From Myroides marinus (GTDB lineage: Bacteria > Bacteroidota > Bacteroidia > Flavobacteriales > Flavobacteriaceae): 64,000 bases of DNA. The notes below the pieces were generated by a model, which had not been told where the DNA came from, did not search any database, and worked only from the letters and a program-made list of their open reading frames with translations. The stretch covers positions 1 through 64,000 of the forward strand of contig NZ_FNYS01000014.1 of the NCBI RefSeq assembly GCF_900109075.1, written 5' to 3'. Of this stretch, positions 7,596 through 15,136 are shown one piece after another. Each line of letters begins with the position of its first letter. The stretch's first letter is position 1. A program made the translations under genes and the position numbers.

Positions 7596-8471
7596 ATGAC
7601 AAGCACAGCATCCAAACTTCCAATTCAAACAAAGATTATTGAATTGAAGAATTCACCGAAAGAGGATTTTATAATCTTCTCTCAAGATGATAATGCAAAG
7701 AATGTTTCTCCATATAATAAGAGAAACTATTACAAACTATCTTATCTAAAAACTAAAAGTAAGTTTTTTGACGGAACAAAGATAGTAGAACTAGAAGGAC
7801 CATCACTATTCTTCTCAAATCCAGTATCTCACTATACATTTGAACCAGTATCTGAGAAACCTGAAGGTTACTACTGTTTATTTAACAACAACTTTTTAGG
7901 GTATAAAAGCAACTTATTAAAGAGTATTCTCTCTCACTTACACGAGAATCCTATTTATCTTTTAACCCCTCAACAAGATGAGTTTATCTCTTATGTATTT
8001 AAGAGAATGACAGAAGAAAGCAATCAAAAGTATGCTCAAAAATATGAGTTACTACGCAACTACATTGAAATTATAATACACCAAAGCAACAAGTTAAGCG
8101 CCTCATATACTGTTGATCAAAGTGTAAATGCACCACAAAGATTGTGTGCAAGGTTTCTAGAAATATTAGAGAAGCAATTTCCTATTACCAAAACTAATAC
8201 TGTAATTAAGTTAAAAACACCTGGTGATTTTGCGGAGTTACTTAATGTACACGTTAATCACCTTAATCATACACTTAAAAAAACAGTTGGTAAGTGTACT
8301 ACAGATTGTATTCAAGAAAGGATATTAATAGAATCACAAAAATTATTAAAATCAACTAATTGGAGTGTAGCTGAGATAGGGTATTGTTTAGGTTTTGAAT
8401 ATCCTACATACTTTTCTAGTTTCTTTAAAAGATACACTAGGGTAACCCCTAATGAATATAGAAAAAATTAA
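7596..8471 (+). CDS. AraC-family transcriptional regulator
   Basis: This 291-residue protein has an N-terminal sensing region (about 1-180) with no recognised motif beyond a beta-rich pattern. The C-terminal AraC/XylS double helix-turn-helix spans about 195-291. The signature is clear: LNVHVNHLNHTLKKTVGK for the first unit, and WSVAEIGYCLGFEYPTYFSSFFKRYTRVTPNEYR for the second. The N-terminal region resembles the ligand-binding halves of flavobacterial AraC regulators, but I cannot name the ligand. The gene is isolated, with no obvious target adjacent. Direct repeats upstream (7533-7579) may be its own binding sites. Confidence 0.9.
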   Translation: MTSTASKLPIQTKIIELKNSPKEDFIIFSQDDNAKNVSPYNKRNYYKLSYLKTKSKFFDGTKIVELEGPSLFFSNPVSHYTFEPVSEKPEGYYCLFNNNFLGYKSNLLKSILSHLHENPIYLLTPQQDEFISYVFKRMTEESNQKYAQKYELLRNYIEIIIHQSNKLSASYTVDQSVNAPQRLCARFLEILEKQFPITKTNTVIKLKTPGDFAELLNVHVNHLNHTLKKTVGKCTTDCIQERILIESQKLLKSTNWSVAEIGYCLGFEYPTYFSSFFKRYTRVTPNEYRKN

Positions 8472-8652
8472 CCATATTAACTTAAAACTGTTTGAATTGT
8501 TTAATAACAGAATCAAGTATATGTATTAATTTTACAGTAGAACATAAAACAGCTAATAAGCATAATAAAAAATCTTATTTGCAGAATACTGCAAGAAAAC
8601 ACTTGCTTATCTTCAAGAAAAATGGAGAAAAAATAGTAGCCCTAAATCTTTT

Positions 8653-8694
8653 TTATTGTTAAGAGCCCTTACCACAAGTGATAAGGGCTCTTTT
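8653..8694. terminator. Terminator between the AraC and FKBP genes
   Basis: The 11-bp perfect stem AAGAGCCCTTA (8661-8671) / TAAGGGCTCTT (8682-8692) has T runs on both sides. It begins right at the FKBP stop codon, so it mainly serves that minus-strand gene. The AraC gene ends about 190 bases away. Confidence 0.85.
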
Positions 8695-9129
8695 TTATTT
8701 TACACTTAGTAATTCAACTTCGAAGATAAGTGTACTATAAGGTCCTATCGTTTTACTGATATGTTCATCTCTATATGCGTACTCAGGAGGTGTTACCATC
8801 TTAAACTTGGTTCCTATAGACAATAGCGGAAGTACCTGTTGATAGGCTAAAATCAGCTTACTCAAATTAAAAATAGCAGGTGTACCACGATCCACAGAAC
8901 TATCAAACACTTCCCCGTGAATATTTGTGCCGTGATAGTGACATTCAATTTTATCAGACAAAGCTATTTTTACTCCTTCACCATTTACTAATATTTCGTA
9001 AGCTATACCTGATGGAAGTAATACCACATTCTCTTTCTTTGCATAGTCACTCAAAAAGTTCTGCCCTTCTTCTTTATTCTTTTGCTCTAATTGTTCTCGC
9101 TTTTTTCTTAGCAGATCAGCTACACTCAT
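8695..9129 (-). CDS. FKBP-type peptidyl-prolyl cis-trans isomerase
   Basis: This is a 144-residue cytoplasmic FKBP-type isomerase. An N-terminal charged helix (residues 1-30, rich in Lys, Glu and Gln) precedes the FKBP domain. Conserved elements are IECHYHGTNIHGEVFDSSVDRGTPAIFNL, the helix VLPLLSIGTKFKMVTPPEYAYRD, and a final strand STLIFEVELLSV. The typical VIPGW(EQ) pocket motif is replaced by QQVLPLLSIG, so the tryptophan that usually floors the active site is missing and isomerase activity may be weak. There is no signal peptide. It lies 45 bases downstream of the NERD-helicase gene, with a possible own promoter box at 9155-9162. Confidence 0.85.
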   Translation of the reverse strand: MSVADLLRKKREQLEQKNKEEGQNFLSDYAKKENVVLLPSGIAYEILVNGEGVKIALSDKIECHYHGTNIHGEVFDSSVDRGTPAIFNLSKLILAYQQVLPLLSIGTKFKMVTPPEYAYRDEHISKTIGPYSTLIFEVELLSVK

Positions 9130-9154
9130 ACTCTAAGTTATTTTAAATATTCAA

Positions 9155-9162
9155 CAAAAATA
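9155..9162 (-). promoter_or_regulatory. -7 box of the FKBP gene
   Basis: TATTTTTG on the minus strand matches TAnnTTTG and lies 26 bases before the FKBP ATG, in the short gap after the NERD-helicase stop codon. No TTG at the right distance was seen. Confidence 0.4.
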
Positions 9163-9174
9163 ATACAATCAGCA

Positions 9175-10920
9175 CTAGCCTTCATGCTCTTGATAAGTAT
9201 GCAATTGCCAAATACTTAAATTCTCAATTGCACGTGTACATCCTACATACCATTCATAAGGGGTAAGTTTATTAGGTTTATCTACGATTAAGATAACATT
9301 CTTACGTTCCAATCCTTTAAACTTTACAGCTGTAGTATACTGTAGTTTTGTTGGTTTTAGAGTTAAATTATCAACCGTTAACTCTTCCATTCCTAATTCT
9401 AGAATAAGATCAGCTACGTTATTACGTCTTTGCCATACCTTACTCTGAACCAACACTATAACATCCTCAGCATTCAAAGAAGACTTAGGATCATGTATAC
9501 TAGCTATTATATCTTGCATTGCTTGTTTAATCTCAAGTTGATCATGGAATGAACGCAATTCGATCTCATCATATTCATTCTTATGAGTTGTCACATCTTC
9601 CCAATCTTCTGGATGTATTTGGATGTGTTCTGCTATTTGACGTATCTGAGATTTCTGTGCACTGCGTCTTACTTTGTGTAATTTAAAATGAGTAAAATAT
9701 TCCTTCAAGAAATAAGCATAATCAGATACATCTCTACCAAACAGAGAAAAGCTTTGGTCTAAATCATATAGCAGCATAATATTACCTTGTTTCATACCAT
9801 TGTGATCACCACATAGCTTATGCATCATTAAATGTAGATTTCTATCAAATAAATCCTGTGCTTCGTCTATTATCATATAATCATAATTAGGAAGCTTGTT
9901 TTGTTCTTCTAAATAAGTTATAGTCTCACGTATATAATCAGCAAACTTCTGTGGTTCGATATATAGTAAATCACGCTCAGTAACATCTGGTAGATACTTC
10001 ATAACGAACTGAGTAAATGTAAGACAGTCTATTCGGACATGGTTTGCCTTAAATCTTTGTTCATTATAAGCACATAACAATGAGTTCCAACATAGATAAA
10101 TACCCTGTCTCCCTACTTGCATTTCACCATATGCCATTGCCATAGTAGTTTTTCCTGTACCTGGAGCTCCTTCTATCATCAATCTAGGGTTCTCAGATAA
10201 CGAATATAGAATCTCAAGATTGCGCTCCTTTAACCATTCTAAAGAATCACGAGACTGAAATACATTAGTATCCTGAATCATAGGACTAAACGTATTAACA
10301 ATATTCTCTAACTCCCCCTTAGTTAGTTCTGTAAATTTAATAGGGTGAGTTCTTTCTAATTTCTGTCTAGAATACTCATAGATATGCAATAAGAATTTCT
10401 CAATGTTCTTATACTTATTACGTCTAGTATATTCACTAAATATTAAGTTCTTATCATAAATGGTATTTTCTATAGCAATCTTAGTAGTAGGAAAGGCAAC
10501 AGCCTCACAAAATAGGACATGTTTAAAACTAGGAAATACCTTGTTCATCAACGTATATTTATACCCTTTAACTTGTTCAAAAGGATTTTGGTTTAACCAT
10601 TTTTTGCGTTTACCATCTTTAAAACAGAACCGCCCTTGATCAACAAATATATTCCCTCCTTTTACTTCAAGAACAATAATACCAAACTTAGATGCAATAA
10701 TAAAATCAATCTCTGCATCTGCTTTAGCACGTTTTATCATAGAATTATCATGAAAAGGTAACTTCATGCTATACCACACATACCAATCATGTGGACTTTT
10801 TATCAATGATTCGACTATATCTCCATAAACTAGAAACTCTCCAAAAGGTACTTTGTTCCCATTTATAACTAATTGCTCGAGTTCATCAAGAGGGTACTCT
10901 GGATAAATCTTTAAAGCCAT
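9175..10920 (-). CDS. NERD-domain / superfamily 1 helicase-like protein
   Basis: This is a 581-residue two-domain protein. Residues about 30-170 form a NERD (nuclease-related) domain with the PD-(D/E)xK-like residues D72, E85 and K87 in EIDFII...VLEVKG. Residues about 245-580 are a UvrD/SF1-type ATPase core. It has Walker A GAPGTGKTT (251-259), Walker B IIDEAQD (350-356), a motif V-like FKGLERKNVILIV and motif VI YVGCTRA. It is shorter than true UvrD, so the accessory subdomains are reduced. Family proteins are linked to DNA processing, but the role is unknown. There is no signal peptide or membrane segment. The gene stands alone ahead of the FKBP gene. Confidence 0.88.
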   Translation of the reverse strand: MALKIYPEYPLDELEQLVINGNKVPFGEFLVYGDIVESLIKSPHDWYVWYSMKLPFHDNSMIKRAKADAEIDFIIASKFGIIVLEVKGGNIFVDQGRFCFKDGKRKKWLNQNPFEQVKGYKYTLMNKVFPSFKHVLFCEAVAFPTTKIAIENTIYDKNLIFSEYTRRNKYKNIEKFLLHIYEYSRQKLERTHPIKFTELTKGELENIVNTFSPMIQDTNVFQSRDSLEWLKERNLEILYSLSENPRLMIEGAPGTGKTTMAMAYGEMQVGRQGIYLCWNSLLCAYNEQRFKANHVRIDCLTFTQFVMKYLPDVTERDLLYIEPQKFADYIRETITYLEEQNKLPNYDYMIIDEAQDLFDRNLHLMMHKLCGDHNGMKQGNIMLLYDLDQSFSLFGRDVSDYAYFLKEYFTHFKLHKVRRSAQKSQIRQIAEHIQIHPEDWEDVTTHKNEYDEIELRSFHDQLEIKQAMQDIIASIHDPKSSLNAEDVIVLVQSKVWQRRNNVADLILELGMEELTVDNLTLKPTKLQYTTAVKFKGLERKNVILIVDKPNKLTPYEWYVGCTRAIENLSIWQLHTYQEHEG

Positions 10921-10989
10921 GACACTACATATTTTAGATGAACTCCTAATTTACGACTTTTAGCTCAAGGAAACCTTACGAAATCAAAT

Positions 10990-11018
10990 GAAAAAGGGCG
11001 AACTGTGAAGTTCACCCT
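10990..11018 (-). terminator. Second terminator after the peroxidase operon
   Basis: On the minus strand, GGGTGAACT-TCAC-AGTTCGCCC pairs over 9 bp with one G-U pair and is followed by TTTTTCATTT. It sits about 170 bases beyond the peroxidase stop, acting as a backup to the terminator at 11148-11184. Confidence 0.7.
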
Positions 11019-11147
11019 ATAAGAACAATATTTACATTTTTAAAATGAAGAAACAAGTAAATAAATTATCAAAATATCATTGATCAATCTATTTCATTTA
11101 ATTTCAACAAATGTACTTTGCCTAACTGTCATAATACACAATTCATA

Positions 11148-11184
11148 AAAAAAAATGACTACTTATTTCTAAATAGTCATTCAT
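11148..11184 (-). terminator. Main terminator of the TonB receptor-peroxidase operon
   Basis: On the minus strand, ATGACTATTTA-GAAA-TAAGTAGTCAT forms an 11-bp stem (one G-U pair) capped by a GAAA tetraloop and followed by nine T. It begins a few bases after the peroxidase stop codon. Confidence 0.9.
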
Positions 11185-11187
11185 ATA

Positions 11188-12333
11188 TTATTTCGTAGGA
11201 AACTCAGGTCTTCTCATCTTAAACTTACTACCTGAAAGAGACTCTAAAAAAGCAACTATAGCTTTAGTTTCTTCTTTAGTCAACTCTAATGGTTTCATCA
11301 ATGGATCTGTAACTGGATACATAGGATCCTTAGCTTTCTGTTCAGGTGTAGGGTCTATCATATGCATACCACTGTTATACATATTCACTATTCCTTCTAA
11401 ATCATCAAATAAACCATTGTGCATCCAAGGTCTAGTATTTAATAAATCTCTCAATCCAGGAGTCTTAAACTTACCTACATCGTTAGGATCTTTAGTCACT
11501 TCGTATCTACCTAGATCTTCGAACTTTCTCTTATAATAAGTCAATCCAATATTATGAAATGATTCATCAGTCAAGTATTTACCATTATGACAGTTCATAC
11601 ATCCTGCTTTAGTTCTAAATAAATGCATTCCATAAATCTCTTGATCATTAAGAGCTTTATACTTACCATCTATAAAAGCATCAAAGCGACTAGGCTGACT
11701 CTTTATAGTCTTTTGGAAAGCAGCTATCGCACCAACTATACGCTCATAAGTAATCTTATTATCTCCAAAAGCTTTTTCGAAATAAGGCTTATATCCTTCC
11801 ACTTTATTCAGTTTGGCAGGCAACTCCACTACATCCATCGCCATCTCGTTATGAGCTGATAATGGCCCCGAAGCTTGTTCTTCTAAGCTATTAGCTCGTC
11901 CATCCCAAAAATAAGAAGTACGCTCAGCAGTATTATATAGCGACGGTGTATTACGAGCACCTTTTAGATGATCATGGCCTAAACCTACCATTCTACGGTC
12001 TGTCCATCCCATCTCAGGATCATGACAAGAGCTACAAGATATCTGATTAGACTTTGATAACTTCGGATCAAAGAATAACATTCTACCTAATAATACATCT
12101 GGTTTAGCTTGATCTGTGAAATAATCATTGTCGCGTTGAATACTTGCCATTTCACTCCACTCTACTCCTTCTTCTATAGTAGGAGCAGGCCATTGGGAAA
12201 TAGGTTGTTTATAACTATCAATTATTTTTTGATACTCAGGATTGTCGCTTCCTAAGAATCCAGTAAACTTAGGGCTAAAGCTGAATAACCCAAAAGCTAC
12301 TACTCCAGATAATAAAATAATTACCTTTTTCAT
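11188..12333 (-). CDS. Di-haem cytochrome c peroxidase (CcpA/MauG family)
   Basis: This 381-residue exported protein has a signal peptide or N-terminal anchor in residues 1-22. Two haem c sites are visible: CSSCH at 100-104 and CMNCH at 245-249. The family sequence SYFWDGRANSLEEQASGPL lies near residues 140-158. The classical enzymes reduce H2O2 with electrons from small cytochromes or quinols, while MauG relatives oxidise other substrates. It is the last gene of a four-gene operon with a TonB receptor, a DUF4876-like lipoprotein and a DUF6850-like barrel. That context suggests a partner in the uptake or redox conversion of the same substrate. Twenty-eight bases separate it from the barrel gene. 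Confidence 0.92.
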   Translation of the reverse strand: MKKVIILLSGVVAFGLFSFSPKFTGFLGSDNPEYQKIIDSYKQPISQWPAPTIEEGVEWSEMASIQRDNDYFTDQAKPDVLLGRMLFFDPKLSKSNQISCSSCHDPEMGWTDRRMVGLGHDHLKGARNTPSLYNTAERTSYFWDGRANSLEEQASGPLSAHNEMAMDVVELPAKLNKVEGYKPYFEKAFGDNKITYERIVGAIAAFQKTIKSQPSRFDAFIDGKYKALNDQEIYGMHLFRTKAGCMNCHNGKYLTDESFHNIGLTYYKRKFEDLGRYEVTKDPNDVGKFKTPGLRDLLNTRPWMHNGLFDDLEGIVNMYNSGMHMIDPTPEQKAKDPMYPVTDPLMKPLELTKEETKAIVAFLESLSGSKFKMRRPEFPTK

Positions 12334-12361
12334 TGTTCATTTATTGTTAGTTAATAGTCAT

Positions 12362-13891
12362 TTAGAAAGTAACACCTAAGGATATTCCTATATAACTATT
12401 TGTTTTGTTTATATTATATCTAGTCTGTTCATACTGAACTTGAGCAAACATAGCTGGTATATTGTTAAACTTCACATCATATCTAGCCGTGGCACCATAA
12501 CTCTGGTAATTAGAACTCTTAACAGCTAAGTCATGTAATGTCCATTCGGTCATAGCTGGGCTTTTATAAGACTCTATATTATTCACAGTACTTTCTTTTA
12601 GATTGCGTACTCTAAGATATGGGCTTACTGTTATGGCACTTGTTTGATTAATTTGTCGCATATAATCTACCTCAACGCCATAGTGTAAATAAGTAAAACG
12701 TTGCTTAGCAAATGTATCTCTCCTCTTCTCATCAGTCTGCTCTATTGTAAATGATGGTGAAACGATTAAGCGGCTTACCTCTGTACTATATTGATAGAAT
12801 AAAGAAGTATAAATATCACTACGAACAAACTTGTACAACTGTTTCTCTGCTATCTTTTGTTCTAGCTTCCCTACTTTAGAATAAAAGTATTCTGTTCCTC
12901 TAGATTCAGTTAATAGATAATTTACTTTAGCTCCTAATCGGTGTTCATTTATATCTACATACTTAATAGCTCCTACTGTATATTTCTTCGTTTTAAGCTC
13001 AGACATATCCTTTGACGGATTACTGCTAAAACCTTTTAATACACTAAACTGTCCAAAAGAAGCTTGGACTAAAAAGTCTTTCCCTCCATTCTTTGCTATC
13101 GTTCCTCCTACATCATATCCTGTGCCTTCATAAATTGTCGTCATATTAACAGCAGAGCTAAAGTAATAATTATAAGCCCCCAATCCAGTCAAATGATAAG
13201 CAATAGGCTTTCCAAGTAAATTTACAAACTGAAGACTACTGTTCTGTGTATACTTATTCCATTTCGCATAGACTCCTAATTCATAATCTCTATACAGATT
13301 ATAGCTCACTCCTAAGTGTATATTAAGATCTGATGTCGTATTTTTAGGTCTAGGGTCTATCTCTCTATATCCACTTTTAGCGATATAACTAACTTCTCCT
13401 CCTACTGTCCATCTATCTAGCTGTTTGGCTATACCACCAGTGAATTGGTAGATATCTTGTTTCATCGTTCCACCAACAGAATCCCCTACTACATATGGTC
13501 CTAGAATATGTCTATCCATATTCTCATTCCACTTCATGTTTTTCTGTTTTTGAGTAGTATAGGATGCACTACCCCATATTATCTTATTCCCTTTAAGGCG
13601 TTGATAAGACGATGTGTTCACTTTAAATGCATCTAACCCATCTCCATCTTGAAGTAAATAAGCATCTTTTCGCTCTGACTGATAGTTAGCACTTAACTCA
13701 GAGAAAGACTGCTCACTATACTTCATCATATAAGCACGATTAGCATAAAACTCTTGTCCAAATACTATTCCCATATCCCGTTGAGCTAATCTACTCTCAT
13801 AGAGACTAGGCACAGCTTTATCTTGTGCATTAGCTACTGTACAAAACAGTAAACTTATGACTCCAACTATATTTCTATATTGATTCTTCAA
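12362..13891 (-). CDS. DUF6850-like outer-membrane beta-barrel protein
   Basis: This 509-residue exported protein has a signal peptide (MKNQYRNIVGVISLLFCTVANAQ). The remainder consists of alternating amphipathic strands rich in Tyr, with a C-terminal strand ending in a Phe (SYIGISLGVTF), typical of an outer-membrane beta-barrel. I recall families of this kind (DUF6850) occurring beside DUF4876 proteins and TonB receptors in Bacteroidota. That assignment is from memory and not checked. No plug or TonB box is visible, so it is not itself a TonB-dependent receptor. It sits 8 bases after the DUF4876-like gene in the same operon. Confidence 0.8.
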   Translation of the reverse strand: MKNQYRNIVGVISLLFCTVANAQDKAVPSLYESRLAQRDMGIVFGQEFYANRAYMMKYSEQSFSELSANYQSERKDAYLLQDGDGLDAFKVNTSSYQRLKGNKIIWGSASYTTQKQKNMKWNENMDRHILGPYVVGDSVGGTMKQDIYQFTGGIAKQLDRWTVGGEVSYIAKSGYREIDPRPKNTTSDLNIHLGVSYNLYRDYELGVYAKWNKYTQNSSLQFVNLLGKPIAYHLTGLGAYNYYFSSAVNMTTIYEGTGYDVGGTIAKNGGKDFLVQASFGQFSVLKGFSSNPSKDMSELKTKKYTVGAIKYVDINEHRLGAKVNYLLTESRGTEYFYSKVGKLEQKIAEKQLYKFVRSDIYTSLFYQYSTEVSRLIVSPSFTIEQTDEKRRDTFAKQRFTYLHYGVEVDYMRQINQTSAITVSPYLRVRNLKESTVNNIESYKSPAMTEWTLHDLAVKSSNYQSYGATARYDVKFNNIPAMFAQVQYEQTRYNINKTNSYIGISLGVTF

Positions 13892-13899
13892 TGCCTAAT

Positions 13900-15132
13900 T
13901 TATTTATGATTTATACCCTCTAATAAAGACATTCTAGATCTTGGAATAAAGTCTGCAGAAGAATTATTAGTATCCTTAAATACAGGTCTACCTTGTTCAT
14001 TTTTCCCCAATTCCTTTCTTCTAATAGATTTACCATATCGCTCTTTATCTCCCTCTGAAAGTGTGCAGTAAGAGAATCCACTATCTAGAGCTTCTCCCAT
14101 TACTAAACGAGCGAACTTATCTGGCATACTATTATTCACCCCATCTAAGATCCATTTATTAGGTATCGTATATCTACTGAATTTATTCTCTTTTCCTGTC
14201 CCTGTTAGGTAGCTATAATCAAACTTATATCCTGCTAACCAACTTTCCACAGTCTCTCCTTCTGGGAAACGTGCTATCACATATCCTGTGTATCCTCTAT
14301 CGTGAGGCAAAAACATACTATAAGTAAGAGAAGTATAAATCACCTTAGCATTTGGAACATTTGGATTATCAGGTTGAACCATTTTTGGGTTTTCTGTAAT
14401 TGGAAACTCAAAGTTAGCTTTTGTTAAGTCTGGTCCTGGTACATTTGCCAGGTTATGATTCTGAGCATTATCAGCAATTACAATAAAATCGCCTGGTTCT
14501 ACAGGATAATCATTTCCACTACCTGGTAACATCATTACTGATTTAGTAACGAATGCTTCATCTAATATATATGGAGTTTCTTTATTATCCTGAGTTGTCA
14601 AATATTCAGACTGGGCTAATAGTAGTCCATCAGCATACAATACTTTATCTGTATTATTAACTAACTTAAAGTATTTACCTACTTGATATGCCTTTCCTTC
14701 TAAAGTTTGAATACCTGTATAGAATAATTCTTCAAATATGAAGTCTTCATTAAACTGCTTAACAGTTAGCTGAATATTAAGATTTACAACATTATCTGTT
14801 ACATCTAACATATCATTTTTTCCACCTAGTAGTACCTCTTCTCCATCTTCAAGAATACCAACACCTTCAGCAGACATTCTATACGAACCTATTGGCAATG
14901 CAACTGAAAAGTAAGGCGTACCTGTCACTTTTTCACTAGTGACCATCCCCGTATTCACCTCAGTAAATTCAACAGATAATTCTTTAAACTCTTTAATACC
15001 ATCTGCTTTAAATGTCATTGTCGTCGTTGACTTCTGAGTATAGCTCATAGCATTATCATCTGTCAAACAAGAACTAACAGATACTCCCATCGTTAGCATC
15101 AATCCAACTAAAAATATATGTCTATATTTCAT
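13900..15132 (-). CDS. DUF4876-like surface lipoprotein
   Basis: This is a 410-residue lipoprotein. The signal MKYRHIFLVGLMLTMGVSVSSC ends in a lipobox with the acylated cysteine at residue 22, followed by LTDDN, an acidic stretch of the type that favours export to the outer surface in this phylum. The N-terminal half resembles an Ig-like or carboxypeptidase-regulatory sandwich, and the C-terminal half is a beta-rich domain (LVNNTDKVLYADGLLL, DFIVIADNAQNHN). The latter resembles a lamin-tail-like fold. It lies 4 bases after the TonB receptor gene, so the two are co-translated and likely form a receptor-lipoprotein pair, in the manner of SusC with SusD. Confidence 0.8.
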   Translation of the reverse strand: MKYRHIFLVGLMLTMGVSVSSCLTDDNAMSYTQKSTTTMTFKADGIKEFKELSVEFTEVNTGMVTSEKVTGTPYFSVALPIGSYRMSAEGVGILEDGEEVLLGGKNDMLDVTDNVVNLNIQLTVKQFNEDFIFEELFYTGIQTLEGKAYQVGKYFKLVNNTDKVLYADGLLLAQSEYLTTQDNKETPYILDEAFVTKSVMMLPGSGNDYPVEPGDFIVIADNAQNHNLANVPGPDLTKANFEFPITENPKMVQPDNPNVPNAKVIYTSLTYSMFLPHDRGYTGYVIARFPEGETVESWLAGYKFDYSYLTGTGKENKFSRYTIPNKWILDGVNNSMPDKFARLVMGEALDSGFSYCTLSEGDKERYGKSIRRKELGKNEQGRPVFKDTNNSSADFIPRSRMSLLEGINHK

Positions 15133-15136
15133 ATTC

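Larger units (their letters stand above)
10921..11187. other. Gap with two minus-strand terminators
   Basis: This 267-base gap between the peroxidase gene and the NERD-helicase gene contains no gene. It holds two intrinsic terminators for the peroxidase operon (11148-11184 and 10990-11018). Confidence 0.7.

Noticed and set aside
8880..9146. Plus-strand open frame of 88 codons
   Set aside because: It is antisense to the FKBP-type isomerase gene, whose family motifs are clear.
11623..11859. Plus-strand open frame of 78 codons
   Set aside because: It lies inside the cytochrome c peroxidase gene in the opposite direction, covering the second CxxCH region's neighbourhood, and has no support.
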